From Paraburkholderia flava (GTDB taxonomy: Bacteria; Pseudomonadota; Gammaproteobacteria; Burkholderiales; Burkholderiaceae): DNA of 64,000 nt. A program made the position numbers and the translations under genes. Below, one piece after another: positions 35,679 through 46,160 of the stretch. Location: contig NZ_SMRO01000004.1 of the NCBI RefSeq assembly GCF_004359985.1, forward strand, positions 186,001-250,000, in the 5' to 3' direction. Each line of letters starts with the position of its first letter. Positions within the stretch are counted from its first letter, which is position 1. Below the pieces are notes generated by a model. It searched no databases and was not told the DNA's origin. It worked only from the letters and a program-made list of their open reading frames with translations.

Positions 35679-35927
35679 ATGAAGACGACGATTCGCAGAA
35701 TGGGCAATTCTCAGGGGATATTGATCCCCAAACCGATACTTTCCCAGCTTGGTTTTGAAGACGAGGTAGAGATGGAAGTCGTGAACGACGCGCTGGTGAT
35801 CCGGCGGCCACAAAAATCGGTGCGCGAAGGCTGGGCGACTGCAAGCAGGAAACTGGCGCAAGCGGCAGATGACGCTCTGGTCATGGGTGAGTTCGGCAAT
35901 GCCGATGACGCGGAGTCGACGTGGTAG
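35679..35927 (+). CDS. mazE: MazE-like antitoxin (AbrB/SpoVT fold)
   Basis: An 82-residue DNA-binding antitoxin. The N-terminal swapped-hairpin AbrB domain reads RRMGNSQGILIPKPILSQ, the family signature, then a flexible acidic tail (DDALVMGEFGNADDAEST) that would wrap the toxin. ATG 35679 is chosen from the usual start MKTTIRRMGNSQG; two in-frame starts upstream lie inside the palindromic operator. The gene overlaps the toxin gene by 7 bases. Confidence 0.92.
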   Translation: MKTTIRRMGNSQGILIPKPILSQLGFEDEVEMEVVNDALVIRRPQKSVREGWATASRKLAQAADDALVMGEFGNADDAESTW

Positions 35928-36241
35928 TGCGTGGTGAAGTCTGGCTAGTCGCACTCGACCCCACCCTCGGCAGCGAAATCCAGAAAACGCGGCCGTGCGT
36001 GGTGGTCTCGCCACCGGAGCTGCACGATCACCTTCGCACCGTCATTGTTGCCCCGATGACCTCGAAAGGCCACGCAGCGCCCTTCCGCGTGCAGGTGACA
36101 TTCAAGCGAAAGAAGGGCTTAATCTTGCTGGACCAGATCCGCACGGTCGATAAGGTACGGTTGGTCAAGAAAGAAGGCTCTGTTGCAGCCGATACTTTGC
36201 TCGACACCCTGCAGACGTTGCAGGAAGTGTTCGCCGAATGA
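35921..36241 (+). CDS. mazF: MazF-like toxin (PemK family mRNA interferase)
   Basis: A 106-residue toxin of the MazF/PemK family. The opening RGEVWLVALDPTLGSEIQKT and TRPCVVVSPPELHDHL are diagnostic, as is LLDQIRTVDKVRLVK, which holds conserved surface residues. It cleaves RNA at short sequences and stops growth when free of antitoxin. The GTG at 35921 gives a 7-base overlap with mazE; GTG 35927 is an alternative. It looks intact. Confidence 0.92.
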   Translation: MVVRGEVWLVALDPTLGSEIQKTRPCVVVSPPELHDHLRTVIVAPMTSKGHAAPFRVQVTFKRKKGLILLDQIRTVDKVRLVKKEGSVAADTLLDTLQTLQEVFAE

Positions 36242-36305
36242 ACGGAAGAGCGCTTCGTCGGCACTGTCGATACTCATAACAACGTTCAACCACACGAGGA
36301 CCGAA

Positions 36306-36500
36306 ATGCGTCTTTTGCTTGCCCTGGTTTTGCCGTGGTTTCAGTTTTTCACGATTGGCCGTCCTTTCGCCGGAATCATCTGCCTGCTGCTTCAGCTCAC
36401 ACTGATTGGCTGGATCCCTGCCGCAATCTGGTCCGTCTACGCACTGAGCCAATACAAGACCGACCAGAAAATCGAGCGTGCGATGTCCGGTCGCGCCTGA
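36306..36500 (+). CDS. YqaE/Pmp3 family small membrane protein
   Basis: A 64-residue protein with two hydrophobic segments (about 3-22 and 25-45) and a short charged tail (KTDQKIERAM). The pattern of two helices with the GRPFAGIICLLLQLTLIGWIP centre is that of the Pmp3/YqaE family, which is small-stress-associated in other organisms and influences membrane potential in yeast. It follows the mazEF module but is unlikely to be part of it. A bidirectional terminator comes after it. Confidence 0.82.
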   Translation: MRLLLALVLPWFQFFTIGRPFAGIICLLLQLTLIGWIPAAIWSVYALSQYKTDQKIERAMSGRA

Positions 36501-36530
36501 CCCGGCAGCACCTCACCGCAAGAGCCAATA

Positions 36531-36554
36531 AAAAACCCGCCGAGGCGGGTTTTT
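36531..36554. terminator. Bidirectional terminator between YqaE-like gene and hemY
   Basis: AAAAACCCGC (36531-36540), loop CGAG, GCGGGTTTTT (36545-36554). Confidence 0.9.
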
Positions 36555-36585
36555 TTATCGTCTTCGAAAAGCCCTCTGCATCACA

Positions 36586-37776
36586 TCACACCACATTCAT
36601 CGCCAGCGCACTCTCGCGATAATGCAGGCTCGCCTTCTCCGTATCCCCAAGCTGTTCATGCAGACGCGCCAGCGCGCGATGCGAGCGGATCTTCAACGGC
36701 TCGTTGTCGGCGAGCTTCAACGCGGTTTCGAGGAACGACTGCGCCTTGCCCCACAGTTGCTGATGCAGACACAGCCGGCCCAGCGCGAACAACAGGTCGG
36801 CATCTTCCGGACGTTCGTTCTTCCAGCCTTCCGCCTTCTGGATCAGCGGCAACGCATCGCCGCCGGCGGTATCCGGATAGCGCCGCAACAGCCGCGCGTC
36901 CCAGTTCTGCGCCAGCGCTTCCTCGACGATCTTGCGCGCGTCCTGCGGACGGTTCAGCGCGATCAGCAGTTCGGCCGCGAGATCGGCGAGACGCGGCGAA
37001 TGCCGTTCGACCGGCGTCAGCGAATGCCACAGTTCGAGTAGCGCATCGGCGTTGTGTCGACGATCGCGCAGCAGGTTTTCCGCCGCCAGCTGACGCAGTC
37101 GCACGGCCACCGCCGGATGAATCGCCTCGCGCTTCTCGAGCGTCTTCACGAGCTTGAGCACTTCGCTCCAGTTCTTCAACTGCTGCTGCGCGCGCAGCGT
37201 GATCTGCTGCGCGTGAATGCGTCGGCCGCCTTGCGATTGCATCTCCTTCAACGCGGCGAGCGCACCGTCCGCGTCGCGCGCGTCGGCGCGCATGTCGGCG
37301 GTCGCCATCAAACGTGCGTCCTGCCAGTCGGCGCCGTCGATCTGCGCGAGCCATTCGTCACGGCGCGCGTACTCGTGCATCCGGTGCGCCGCGTTCGCCG
37401 CGATCAGGCCAGCCGCGCCTTTGTTGTCGGCATTCGCGAGCGAGTCGCGCGCGGCCTTCTCGGCCCGCGAGAAACGTCCTGCATACAGATTGCCGATCGC
37501 ATCGCGCAGCGCCGTGTGCGCCTTCGCGACACGCGAGCGAGCACGATACGCGGCGACGCGCCGCGGCATCTGCCACACGTTGCGCACGATACGCAGCAGT
37601 GCATACACGACGATGAACAGCACGATCACGCCGACGATAAACAGGTTCAGCGAAATGTCCACCCGATACGGCGGATAGACGAGCAGCACCTGCCCCGCGT
37701 CGAAGCGTCCGGTAATCGCGAGGACGACCGCGATCGCGAACAGAAAGGCCAGCCAGATGAGTGAGCGGATCGCCAT
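36586..37776 (-). CDS. hemY: HemY protein, TPR-containing inner-membrane protein of heme operon
   Basis: A 396-residue protein with an N-terminal membrane segment (about 2-22, another at 43-60) and a tetratricopeptide-rich body. The N-terminus MAIRSLIWLAFLFAIAVV and the block YRARSRVAKAHTALRDAIGNLYAGRFSRAEKAA are as in HemY of Burkholderiales, not the oxygen-dependent coproporphyrinogen oxidase that shares the name. It is last in the hemC-hemDX-hemY operon. Its precise part in heme synthesis is unresolved. The gene begins 2 bases after the hemDX stop codon. Confidence 0.92.
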   Translation of the reverse strand: MAIRSLIWLAFLFAIAVVLAITGRFDAGQVLLVYPPYRVDISLNLFIVGVIVLFIVVYALLRIVRNVWQMPRRVAAYRARSRVAKAHTALRDAIGNLYAGRFSRAEKAARDSLANADNKGAAGLIAANAAHRMHEYARRDEWLAQIDGADWQDARLMATADMRADARDADGALAALKEMQSQGGRRIHAQQITLRAQQQLKNWSEVLKLVKTLEKREAIHPAVAVRLRQLAAENLLRDRRHNADALLELWHSLTPVERHSPRLADLAAELLIALNRPQDARKIVEEALAQNWDARLLRRYPDTAGGDALPLIQKAEGWKNERPEDADLLFALGRLCLHQQLWGKAQSFLETALKLADNEPLKIRSHRALARLHEQLGDTEKASLHYRESALAMNVV

Positions 37777-37778
37777 GA

Positions 37779-39848
37779 TCAACCCCGGCTACGGTACTGG
37801 TGCACGGCCTGCAGGCTCGTATCCAGATTCGGCAGCGCGACTGCGGCCGAGCCCGTGTCGACGTCCTTCACCAGATCGCGCACGGTCTGCGTCTCTTTCG
37901 ACGACGCATCGAAGTAGCGCGCCAGCGCCGCATCAGCGGCATGCAGGTCGGACTTCAATGTGGTCTGGTTGCGCGACAGCAGCGCGAGCCGCGCGGACAG
38001 CAGACGCAGTTTCAGATTCTCGCGGATGAAGTAGCCCTGGTCCGGCGACACCAGCATCGCGTCGGCGTTATCGAGCCGGCGCACCTGCACGAGGCTCGTG
38101 AGTTGCTGGCCGATGCCGGTCGAAAACTCGCGCCACCACACTTTCCAGCGCGGCTCGCCGGTCGCGGCGGCGACCTGTGCGGTGTCGGCGGGCGTGGCCG
38201 CTTGCGGTGTCGCGTGCTTGATCGCCGCTTCGCCGGACAGCGGCAGCGTGTCGACGTGTTCGATCGCGTTGTCGAGCTTGATCGCGAGGCCGGTCAGGTC
38301 GGTGGACGGCGCGGCCTTCAGCTTGTCGATGTCCTGCGCGATCGCCTTGCGCACGGCCAGTACCTGCGCGCCGTCCGAGGCGGCGAGCCGCGTGTCCGCG
38401 CTCTGCAGTGCGAACAGCGCGAGCTGCGTGTTGCCGGTGAGCTGCAGCTGCTCGCTCGCGCTCGACAGCATCTGTCCGACTTCGGCGAGCGTCCAGTCGT
38501 CGCGATTGCGCGCGAGGTCGGAGTACTGCTGCTGCAGCGCCTGCGTCGTGGTCTGCGCGTCGGCGAGCTTGCCTTCGAGCTGCGAGATCTGCGAATCCAT
38601 CTGATGCACGGTCGCGACGGCCTGCTCGGTCTTCACGCGCATGTCGGCGGTTTGCGCATCGTTGGCCTGCTGACGCTGCGTGAGTTGCTGATCGAGCCGG
38701 ATCACCTTGCGGTTCAGCGCAAATCCGCCGACGCCCGCCGCGCACGCGATCACCACGACGACGAACCACAGCAGCGGGCCGCTGATGCCGCGTCGCTTCG
38801 CTTGCGCTTCGTACGGCGTGAACGGCTGATTGGGCGGCAGCGGCGCAGCCGTCTGGGAGGTGGAGTTCGTGGATGCGTTCGAATCAGTCATGCGTGAGTG
38901 AGCCCGTGAAGGAGCCGGAGTAGACGATGCCGGTTGAACAACGGAGGCAGCGGGTACAGAAGCGGGTACAGCAGAAGCTGCGAGCGAGCGCATCGTGTCG
39001 ACGATCCGCGCGGCGCCCGCTCCGGACACCGTAATGCTATCAAAACCCAGTCCCCGCGCGATCTCCGCGATGCGCGGATGCGGCGCGACGAGCGACGCGC
39101 GTTTCAGACGGACGAGTTCGTCGGCAGTGAGATGCGCTTCGCCGAGCTCGACGAGATTGCGCACGCCCTCCGAACTCGTGACGAGCCACGCGTGCGCCTC
39201 ACCGGCGAGCAGCGCGTGTACGCGCGCCCACGCGCCGATCGGCGGTTCGGGCACGAGGCGCCGGTACGCGGCGACCGTCTCGACTTCGGCGCCCGCTTCG
39301 CGCAGCCGGTCCGCGAGCCACTCGCGGCCGCCGTCGCCGCGCACGATCAGCACGCGTTTGCCTTCGAACGCGCGCTCGCCGAGTGTGGTTTCGAGCGATG
39401 CGTACAGTGCTTCGGAATCGAAGCGCGCCGATTCGTCGGCAGCCACCGACGGACAGATCACGCTGAATGCCGGCGCCTCGACGCCGTGCCGTGCAAGTGC
39501 CGCGACGCTACCCGGACCCACCACGCCGACCGGCAACGCATGCGGCCAGATCGCGGCGTAGCGCGCAAACGCGTGATCGACTGCATTCGGTGAGACGAAG
39601 ACGACCAGTGCATAGCGATCGAGCGATGCGAGCGCGGCGCGCAATGGGCCGTCGTCGGCGACGTCGGCGATTTCGAGCAGCGGGAAGTCGAAGGTCGCGA
39701 TGCCGGCTTGCGCGAGATCGGACGCGAGCGTGTCGGCATGCCCGTTGCCGTCAGTCGACGACGCCGGCAGCGGCCGCGTGAGGACGGCAGTGAACGCGGG
39801 AGCGTCCGCCGGCCGGTCGATGCGTGCGTCTGTCGGCGCGCCTGTCAT
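37779..39848 (-). CDS. hemDX: Uroporphyrinogen-III synthase fused to HemX-like domain
   Basis: A 689-residue fusion. Residues 1 to about 275 form uroporphyrinogen-III synthase (VLTRPLPAS..., FVSPNAVDHAFARY, GREWLADRLREAGAEVETVAAYRR, LVTSSEGVRNLV), which closes hydroxymethylbilane with ring-D inversion. A disordered Ala/Ser/Pro linker follows, then a membrane helix (PLLWFVVVVIACAAGVGGFAL) and a HemX domain with a coiled coil (KVIRLDQQLTQRQQ). The start ATG overlaps the hemC stop (TAATG). No methyltransferase domain is visible, although such fusions are sometimes annotated as uroporphyrin methylases. Confidence 0.9.
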   Translation of the reverse strand: MTGAPTDARIDRPADAPAFTAVLTRPLPASSTDGNGHADTLASDLAQAGIATFDFPLLEIADVADDGPLRAALASLDRYALVVFVSPNAVDHAFARYAAIWPHALPVGVVGPGSVAALARHGVEAPAFSVICPSVAADESARFDSEALYASLETTLGERAFEGKRVLIVRGDGGREWLADRLREAGAEVETVAAYRRLVPEPPIGAWARVHALLAGEAHAWLVTSSEGVRNLVELGEAHLTADELVRLKRASLVAPHPRIAEIARGLGFDSITVSGAGAARIVDTMRSLAASAVPASVPAASVVQPASSTPAPSRAHSRMTDSNASTNSTSQTAAPLPPNQPFTPYEAQAKRRGISGPLLWFVVVVIACAAGVGGFALNRKVIRLDQQLTQRQQANDAQTADMRVKTEQAVATVHQMDSQISQLEGKLADAQTTTQALQQQYSDLARNRDDWTLAEVGQMLSSASEQLQLTGNTQLALFALQSADTRLAASDGAQVLAVRKAIAQDIDKLKAAPSTDLTGLAIKLDNAIEHVDTLPLSGEAAIKHATPQAATPADTAQVAAATGEPRWKVWWREFSTGIGQQLTSLVQVRRLDNADAMLVSPDQGYFIRENLKLRLLSARLALLSRNQTTLKSDLHAADAALARYFDASSKETQTVRDLVKDVDTGSAAVALPNLDTSLQAVHQYRSRG

Positions 39849-40846
39849 TACGTATCGGCCGGGTTGTCGTGCGCACCGGCCGCATCGGCCGAAGTCGCGA
39901 GCGAACGGACGATATCGAACGCGCCCTGTGCTTCGAGCTGGCGCGCAACTTCGCTGCCGAGTTCGAGCGCGGCGGCGACGGTCGGCGCCGGCGACGACGC
40001 CTGCGCGTGCAGCATCCGCTGCCCGTCGGGCATCGCGACGATCCCGCTCAGATGCAGCGCGCCGTCGTGCCACGTCGCGTACGCGGCGAGCGGCACTTCG
40101 CAACTGCCGCCGAGGAAACGCGACACCATCCGCTCCGCTTCGACGGCGGTCGCCGTATGTTCGTGATGCAGCGGCGCGAGCCACGCAGCGAGTTCGGGAC
40201 GGTCCGCGCGAATCTCGATGCCGAGCGCACCCTGCCCAGCCGCCGGCAGACAGTCCTGCGGATCGAGCAGCGCGGTGATACGCGCCTCGAGACCGAGGCG
40301 CTTCAGGCCGGCGGCAGCGAGGATGATCGCCGCGTAGTCGCCGCGGTCTAGCTTGCCGAGCCGCGTATCGAGATTGCCGCGCAGCGGCTTCACGACGAGC
40401 TCCGGATAGCGCGAACGCAGCATCGCTTCGCGGCGCAGGCTCGACGTCCCGACGACGCTCCCCGGCGGCAACGCCGACAGCGAGTCGTACTGGTTCGACA
40501 CGAATGCATCGCGCGGATCTTCGCGCTCGAGGATCGTCGACAGCGCGAAGCCCGGCGGCAGTTCCATCGGCACGTCTTTCAGCGAATGCACGGCGAGATC
40601 GGCGCGGCCATCGGCGAGCGCGTTCTCGAGTTCCTTCACGAAGAGACCCTTGCCGCCGACCTTCGATAACGTGCGATCGAGAATCTGATCGCCGCGAGTC
40701 GTCAATCCGAGGATTTTTACGTCACAAGATGGATATAATTTGTGCAGCGCACACCGCACGTGTTCCGCCTGCCACATCGCAAGGCGGCTCTCGCGCGAAG
40801 CGATGACAAGGGTGAGGGGCAGCGCTGAAGGCGTCTCGGAATTCAT
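39848..40846 (-). CDS. hemC: Porphobilinogen deaminase (hydroxymethylbilane synthase)
   Basis: A 332-residue enzyme that joins four porphobilinogen units into hydroxymethylbilane. The start of the domain [18 protein letters not shown], the [24 protein letters not shown] block (Lys/Arg site), and [20 protein letters not shown] in domain 2 are canonical; the dipyrromethane-cofactor Cys lies in the [12 protein letters not shown] block. An AGGA site lies just before the ATG at 40846. First gene of the heme operon, divergent from ppc. Confidence 0.96.
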   Translation of the reverse strand: MNSETPSALPLTLVIASRESRLAMWQAEHVRCALHKLYPSCDVKILGLTTRGDQILDRTLSKVGGKGLFVKELENALADGRADLAVHSLKDVPMELPPGFALSTILEREDPRDAFVSNQYDSLSALPPGSVVGTSSLRREAMLRSRYPELVVKPLRGNLDTRLGKLDRGDYAAIILAAAGLKRLGLEARITALLDPQDCLPAAGQGALGIEIRADRPELAAWLAPLHHEHTATAVEAERMVSRFLGGSCEVPLAAYATWHDGALHLSGIVAMPDGQRMLHAQASSPAPTVAAALELGSEVARQLEAQGAFDIVRSLATSADAAGAHDNPADT

Positions 40847-41443
40847 TCCTGGGTAATCGTACGGCGTGTACGGCGGGATGTAGTAACGAACAATGTTAGC
40901 ACGCGCTCCGGCCGTTCCTGCCGTGCGCGCGGCCATGCTGACCGGTGATCGAAAGGGAGGCTGCGGTTCGCCGCAGGGTGAGGTCCGGTTCCGCGCACGG
41001 TCGTTCGCGCAGGCAGCGGCCAGATCCGCGATGATGCAATGCGGCGCAACGTACGCCGCACGCGTCTCACGCTACGACCTGCCTCTCTCTTCCGCGCATC
41101 GAACCCGAAACATCGCATATCGCGCAGTCCCATCGCGCGCCATGTGCCGCAGTCCCCGCGTGTCCCCGTGTGTCGTACCAGCACAGACGCCGCGCGGTTT
41201 TGAGGTAGTCCGTGCCGGTTGCACGCCGTATGCTTGAGCCCTGCCCGCGTCTGTCTGCATCTGCCTTCGACAACGGCTCCGGCTTCGCATCATGCGGTGC
41301 CCCTACCCGGCGCGACGTTTCGCGCAGTTCGAGTACCCCAGCACTACAAGTACCACCGGTACCACTGGTACCACCCGCACCACCGCAGTCCAGCAGGAGC
41401 AGTTCATCTTCTTTTGACCCTGGCTTTCCCGAGGAAACCCATC
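40847..41443. other. Divergent region between hemC and ppc
   Basis: 597 bases with no convincing gene. Near 41350-41385 a period-9 array of TACCAC units (about four copies) sits upstream of the ppc start. It is likely a long leader of ppc; no rho-independent terminator or known riboswitch is recognisable. Confidence 0.4.
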
Positions 41444-44400
41444 GTGACGTCTTCCGGATCGGCGCGCCCCGCCCGCCGCAACACTGCATCGCTCAACGCT
41501 TCCGAGGCGGTCTCCGCCGCCCCTACCCGCTCGCCGAAAGACGCGCCCACCAAAGCGGCTAAAGCCGCCACCAAAGCCGTGAACAAACATAAGGGCAAGG
41601 CCACGACGGGCAAGCGCACAGCGAAAGCGGACCGGCAGACCAAGGCCGTCGCGCTCGACGCCGCGTTGAACGGCGCGACGCCGGCAGCGGCTGCACCGGC
41701 TGCCGAAAAGGCCGCATCGAAAACCGGTGGCCGCAACCGCGAAGACAAAGACCAGCCGCTCTTCCAGGACATCCGCTATCTGGGACGCCTGCTCGGCGAC
41801 GTCGTGCGCGAGCAGGAAGGCGACGCGGTGTTCGACGTCGTCGAGACGATCCGTCAGACGGCCGTGCGTTTTCGTCGCGAGGATGACAGCGCCGCCGCGC
41901 AGACGCTCGAAAAGAAGCTGCGTTCGCTGTCGCCCGAGCAGACCGTCAGCGTCGTGCGCGCGTTCAGCTATTTTTCGCATCTCGCGAACATCGCCGAAGA
42001 TCGCCATCGCAACCGCCGGCACCGCATTCACTCGCTGGCCGGCTCGGCATCGCAGCCGGGCACGGTCGGCCATGCGCTCGAACGGCTCGTCGAGGCCGGT
42101 AACGCCGCGACCCCGACCGTCCAGCAGTTCTTCAACGACGCGCTGATCGTGCCGGTGCTGACCGCGCACCCCACCGAGGTGCAGCGCAAGAGCATTCTCG
42201 ACGCCGAGCACGACATCGCGCGGCTGCTCGCCGAACGCGACCAGCCGCTGACGGTCCGCGAACGCGCATATAACGAGTCGCTGCTGCGCGCCCGCGTCAC
42301 GTCGATCTGGCAGACGCGGATGCTGCGCGACTCGCGCCTGACCGTCGCCGACGAAATCGAAAACGCGCTGTCGTACTACCGCGCGACGTTCCTCGAAGAA
42401 ATCCCCGCGCTGTACGCCGACATCGAAGCCGCGCTTGCCGAGCACGGTCTGCCGACGCGACTGCCGCCGTTCTTCCAGATGGGCAGCTGGATCGGCGGCG
42501 ATCGCGACGGCAACCCGAACGTGACCGCCGAAACGCTCGAACACGCGATCACCCGCCAGGCCGCGGTGATCTTCGAACACTACCTGGAACAGGTGCACAA
42601 GCTTGGCGCCGAACTGTCGGTGTCGAACCTGCTCGCCGGTTCGAGCGACGAACTGAAGGCGCTGACGGCCGCATCGCCGGACCAGTCGCCGCATCGCGTC
42701 GACGAGCCGTATCGCCGCGCGCTGATCGGCATGTATACGCGACTCGCCGCGAGCGCGCGTGTACGGCTCGGCGAAGGCAGCGTGCCGCTGCGCAGCGCGG
42801 GTCGTGGTGCCGCGCCGGTCCGCGCGAAGCCGTACGACGACGCCGCCGAATTCACCCGCGACCTGCACGTGCTGATCGACTCGCTTGCCCAGCATCACGG
42901 CGCGACGCTGGCGACGCCGCGTCTGTCGCCGCTCGCGCGCGCGTCGGAAGTGTTCGGCTTCCATCTCGCGAGCATCGATCTGCGGCAAAGCTCCGACATC
43001 CACGAAGCCGTCGTCGCCGAACTGCTGCGCGCGGCGGGCGTCGAGGCGGACTACGCATCGCTGTCCGAAGCCGACAAGCTGCGCGTGCTGCTCGCCGAAC
43101 TCGCGCAGCCGCGACTGCTGCGCTCGCCGTATCTCGAATACTCGGCGCTCGCAAAAACCGAACTCGGCGTACTCGAAGAAGCCCGCACGACGCGCGAGAA
43201 ATTCGGTGCGCGCGCGGTGCGCAACTACATCATCTCGCACACGGAAACGGTCAGCGATCTAGTCGAGGTGATGCTGCTGCAGAAGGAAACCGGTCTGCTG
43301 CAAGGCTGCCTCGGCAGCGCGCACGACCCGGCGCGCGCGGGCCTGATGGTGATCCCGCTGTTCGAAACGATCCCCGATCTGCGCAACGCACCGCACATCA
43401 TGCGCGACCTGATCGCGCTGCCGGGCGTCGATACGCTGATCGAACACCAGGGCGGCGAGCAGGAAGTGATGCTCGGCTATTCGGACAGCAACAAGGACGG
43501 CGGTTTCCTGACGTCGAACTGGGAGCTGTATCGCGCGGAACTCGCGCTGGTATCGCTGTTCAACGAACGCGGCGTCACGCTGCGGCTGTTCCATGGACGC
43601 GGAGGCACGGTCGGCCGTGGCGGCGGTCCGACCTACCAGGCGATCCTGTCGCAGCCGCCGGGCACCGTCGACGGCCAGATCCGCCTCACCGAACAGGGCG
43701 AGGTGATCGCGAGCAAGTTCGGTAATCCGGAGATCGGCAGGCGCAATCTGGAGACGGTGATCGCCGCGACGCTCGAAGCATCGCTGCTGCCGCACGGCAC
43801 CACTGCGCCGGCGCAACTGCCCGTGTACGAAGAAACGATGCAGAGCCTGTCCGATGCGGCGATGGCCGCGTATCGCGCGCTCGTCTACGAAACCCCGGGC
43901 TTCACCGACTACTTCTTCTCGTCGACGCCGATCGCCGAGATCGCCGAACTGAACATCGGTAGCCGCCCCGCTTCGCGCAAACTGCAGGATCCGAAGCAAC
44001 GCAAGATCGAAGATCTGCGCGCGATTCCGTGGGGCTTCTCGTGGGGACAATGCCGGTTGCTGCTGACCGGCTGGTACGGCTTCGGTAGCGCGGTCGCCGC
44101 GCATCTCGACAGCGCACCGAGCGAAGCGGAGCGCACGCGCCGCCTCGCGCTGCTGAAGAAGATGCACAAGAGCTGGCCATTCTTCTCGAACCTGCTGTCG
44201 AACATGGACATGGTGCTCGCGAAGACCGACCTCGCGGTCGCGTCGCGCTACGCGCAACTCGTCACCGACAAGAAGCTGCGCAAGCACGTGTTCGAGCGGA
44301 TCGTCGCCGAGTGGGAACGCACGTCGAAGGTGTTGTCGGAGATCACCGGCAAGAGCGAACGGTTGTCGGATAATCCGCTGCTCGCGCGTTCGATCAAGAA

Positions 44401-44545
44401 CCGCTTCCCGTATCTCGATCCGCTGAATCACTTGCAGGTCGAACTGTTGAAGCGTCACCGTGCAGGCGATACCAACGCGCGTCTGCGGCGCGGGATTCAC
44501 CTGACGATCAACGGGATTGCGGCGGGGTTGCGCAATACGGGCTAG
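41444..44545 (+). CDS. ppc: Phosphoenolpyruvate carboxylase
   Basis: A 1033-residue enzyme that carboxylates PEP to oxaloacetate to refill the citric-acid cycle. Catalytic and substrate motifs are intact: [13 protein letters not shown] with the essential His, [24 protein letters not shown], and the C-terminal NTG. The first 100 or so residues are a Lys/Ala-rich, disordered extension not found in E. coli Ppc (883 residues). GTG 41444, 8 bases after GAGGAAA, is the best start; the frame is open upstream to 41219 but without a good site. Confidence 0.94.
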   Translation: MTSSGSARPARRNTASLNASEAVSAAPTRSPKDAPTKAAKAATKAVNKHKGKATTGKRTAKADRQTKAVALDAALNGATPAAAAPAAEKAASKTGGRNREDKDQPLFQDIRYLGRLLGDVVREQEGDAVFDVVETIRQTAVRFRREDDSAAAQTLEKKLRSLSPEQTVSVVRAFSYFSHLANIAEDRHRNRRHRIHSLAGSASQPGTVGHALERLVEAGNAATPTVQQFFNDALIVPVLTAHPTEVQRKSILDAEHDIARLLAERDQPLTVRERAYNESLLRARVTSIWQTRMLRDSRLTVADEIENALSYYRATFLEEIPALYADIEAALAEHGLPTRLPPFFQMGSWIGGDRDGNPNVTAETLEHAITRQAAVIFEHYLEQVHKLGAELSVSNLLAGSSDELKALTAASPDQSPHRVDEPYRRALIGMYTRLAASARVRLGEGSVPLRSAGRGAAPVRAKPYDDAAEFTRDLHVLIDSLAQHHGATLATPRLSPLARASEVFGFHLASIDLRQSSDIHEAVVAELLRAAGVEADYASLSEADKLRVLLAELAQPRLLRSPYLEYSALAKTELGVLEEARTTREKFGARAVRNYIISHTETVSDLVEVMLLQKETGLLQGCLGSAHDPARAGLMVIPLFETIPDLRNAPHIMRDLIALPGVDTLIEHQGGEQEVMLGYSDSNKDGGFLTSNWELYRAELALVSLFNERGVTLRLFHGRGGTVGRGGGPTYQAILSQPPGTVDGQIRLTEQGEVIASKFGNPEIGRRNLETVIAATLEASLLPHGTTAPAQLPVYEETMQSLSDAAMAAYRALVYETPGFTDYFFSSTPIAEIAELNIGSRPASRKLQDPKQRKIEDLRAIPWGFSWGQCRLLLTGWYGFGSAVAAHLDSAPSEAERTRRLALLKKMHKSWPFFSNLLSNMDMVLAKTDLAVASRYAQLVTDKKLRKHVFERIVAEWERTSKVLSEITGKSERLSDNPLLARSIKNRFPYLDPLNHLQVELLKRHRAGDTNARLRRGIHLTINGIAAGLRNTG

Positions 44546-44563
44546 GCATTGGCGTTCGGATGA

Positions 44564-44594
44564 CAAAAAAAGCGGCCCCACGGGGCCGCTTTTT
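44564..44594. terminator. Bidirectional terminator between ppc and argH
   Basis: AAAAGCGGCCCC pairs with GGGGCCGCTTTT, flanked by a run of seven A on one side and six T on the other. Confidence 0.9.
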
Positions 44595-44619
44595 TATTGG
44601 ATGCAACGTACGAAGCCGA

Positions 44620-46026
44620 TCAGCCCAACGCCGCCCGTGCCGCCTTCACCGCCGCCCGCACCTGATCCGGCGCCGTACCGCCCGCATGATTGCGGCTCGC
44701 GACCGACCCTTCCAGCGTCAAATATTCGAACACGTCCTCGCCGAGCAGATGCGCGACGTTCGGCAGTTCGCTGCGCATTTCATCGAGCGACAGGTCGGCG
44801 ATATCGCAGCCGCGATCGACGCAGATCCGCACCGCGTGCGCGACCGCTTCGTGCGCGTCGCGGAACGGGAGACCGCGCTTGACCAGATAGTCGGCCAGAT
44901 CGGTTGCGGTCGAGAAGCCCTGCAGCGCAGCGGCACGCATCGCGTCCGGCTTCACCGTAATGCCGGCTGCCATCTCCGCGAAAATCCGCAGCGTGTCGGC
45001 GACCGTGTCGACGGTGTCGAACAGCGGTTCCTTGTCTTCCTGATTGTCCTTGTTGTACGCGAGCGGCTGGCCCTTCATCAGCGTCAGCAGCGCGATGAGG
45101 TGGCCGTTCACACGACCGGTCTTGCCGCGCGCGAGTTCGGGCACGTCCGGGTTCTTCTTCTGCGGCATGATCGACGAGCCGGTACAGAAGCGGTCCGCGA
45201 GATCGATGAAGCCGACGCGCGGGCTCATCCACAGCACGAGTTCTTCGGAGAAGCGCGACACGTGGGTCATCACGAGTGCAGCGGCCGCCGTGAATTCGAT
45301 CGCGAAATCGCGATCGGAGACCGCGTCCAGCGAGTTCGCGCAGATGCCGTCGAAGCCGAGCGTCTTCGCAACCGCGTGACGGTCGATCGGATAGCTGGTG
45401 CCGGCGAGCGCCGCCGCGCCGAGCGGCAGACGGTTCACGCGCTTGCGGCAATCGATCATCCGCTCGCTGTCGCGCGAGAACATCTCGACGTACGCGAGCA
45501 GGTGATGACCGAACGTAACCGGCTGCGCGACCTGCAGATGCGTGAAGCCCGGCATGATCGTCGCCGCGTGCTGCTCGGCGAGGTCGATCAGCGCGCGGCG
45601 CAGGCCGGTCAGCAGTTCGCCGATCCGGTCGATCTCGCCGCGCAGCCACAGGCGGATGTCGGTCGCGACCTGGTCGTTGCGCGAGCGGCCCGTATGCAGA
45701 CGCTTGCCCGCATCGCCGATCAGCGCGGTCAGACGCGCTTCGATGTTCAGGTGGACGTCCTCGAGATCGAGCTTCCACTCGAACTCGCCCCGCTCGATTT
45801 CGCCCTTGATCTGCGCCATCCCGCGCTGGATCGCCGCGACGTCGTCGGCGCCGATGATCTTCTGTGCAGCCAGCATCGACGCATGCGCGAGCGAGCCCTC
45901 GATATCGACGAGCGCGAGACGCTTGTCGAAGAAGACCGACGACGTATAGCGCTTGACGAGCTCCGACATCGGCTCAGAGAAGCGGGCCGACCAGGCTTCG
46001 CCTTTTTTGTGCAGTTGGGACGTCAT
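44620..46026 (-). CDS. argH: Argininosuccinate lyase
   Basis: A 468-residue member of the fumarase/aspartase superfamily that splits argininosuccinate into arginine and fumarate. The signature [15 protein letters not shown], the [17 protein letters not shown] block, and [13 protein letters not shown] are all present and in order. The start [12 protein letters not shown] at 46026 is conserved. It converges on ppc and stands alone. Confidence 0.96.
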   Translation of the reverse strand: MTSQLHKKGEAWSARFSEPMSELVKRYTSSVFFDKRLALVDIEGSLAHASMLAAQKIIGADDVAAIQRGMAQIKGEIERGEFEWKLDLEDVHLNIEARLTALIGDAGKRLHTGRSRNDQVATDIRLWLRGEIDRIGELLTGLRRALIDLAEQHAATIMPGFTHLQVAQPVTFGHHLLAYVEMFSRDSERMIDCRKRVNRLPLGAAALAGTSYPIDRHAVAKTLGFDGICANSLDAVSDRDFAIEFTAAAALVMTHVSRFSEELVLWMSPRVGFIDLADRFCTGSSIMPQKKNPDVPELARGKTGRVNGHLIALLTLMKGQPLAYNKDNQEDKEPLFDTVDTVADTLRIFAEMAAGITVKPDAMRAAALQGFSTATDLADYLVKRGLPFRDAHEAVAHAVRICVDRGCDIADLSLDEMRSELPNVAHLLGEDVFEYLTLEGSVASRNHAGGTAPDQVRAAVKAARAALG

Positions 46027-46160
46027 GATGTTGGGCAGTGAACGAGCTATGAAATGGCTTGAAGCGGAGCGTGCGAAGGATTCGTATGACTTCGTCGCCC
46101 GAACCGCGGAAGTCGGTGATTTTAACACCCGGCGTGCGGCGAACCCGGCGTAGAGTCCGA

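Noticed and set aside
37779..39848. Uroporphyrin-III C-methyltransferase domain in the hemD fusion
   Set aside because: No SAM-binding methylase motif is visible; the second half is a HemX-type coiled-coil membrane protein.
41350..41390. Short repeats as a possible CRISPR array
   Set aside because: Units are 9 bases with no spacers.
41219..41443. N-terminal extension of Ppc from the upstream start
   Set aside because: No ribosome-binding site, and the extension is a Tyr/His/Ser low-complexity translation of the TACCAC array. GTG 41444 has GAGGAAA at the right distance.
41303..43240. Long open frame antisense to ppc
   Set aside because: Composition is Arg/Ala/Val-heavy without recognisable motifs, and ppc on the other strand carries all catalytic blocks.
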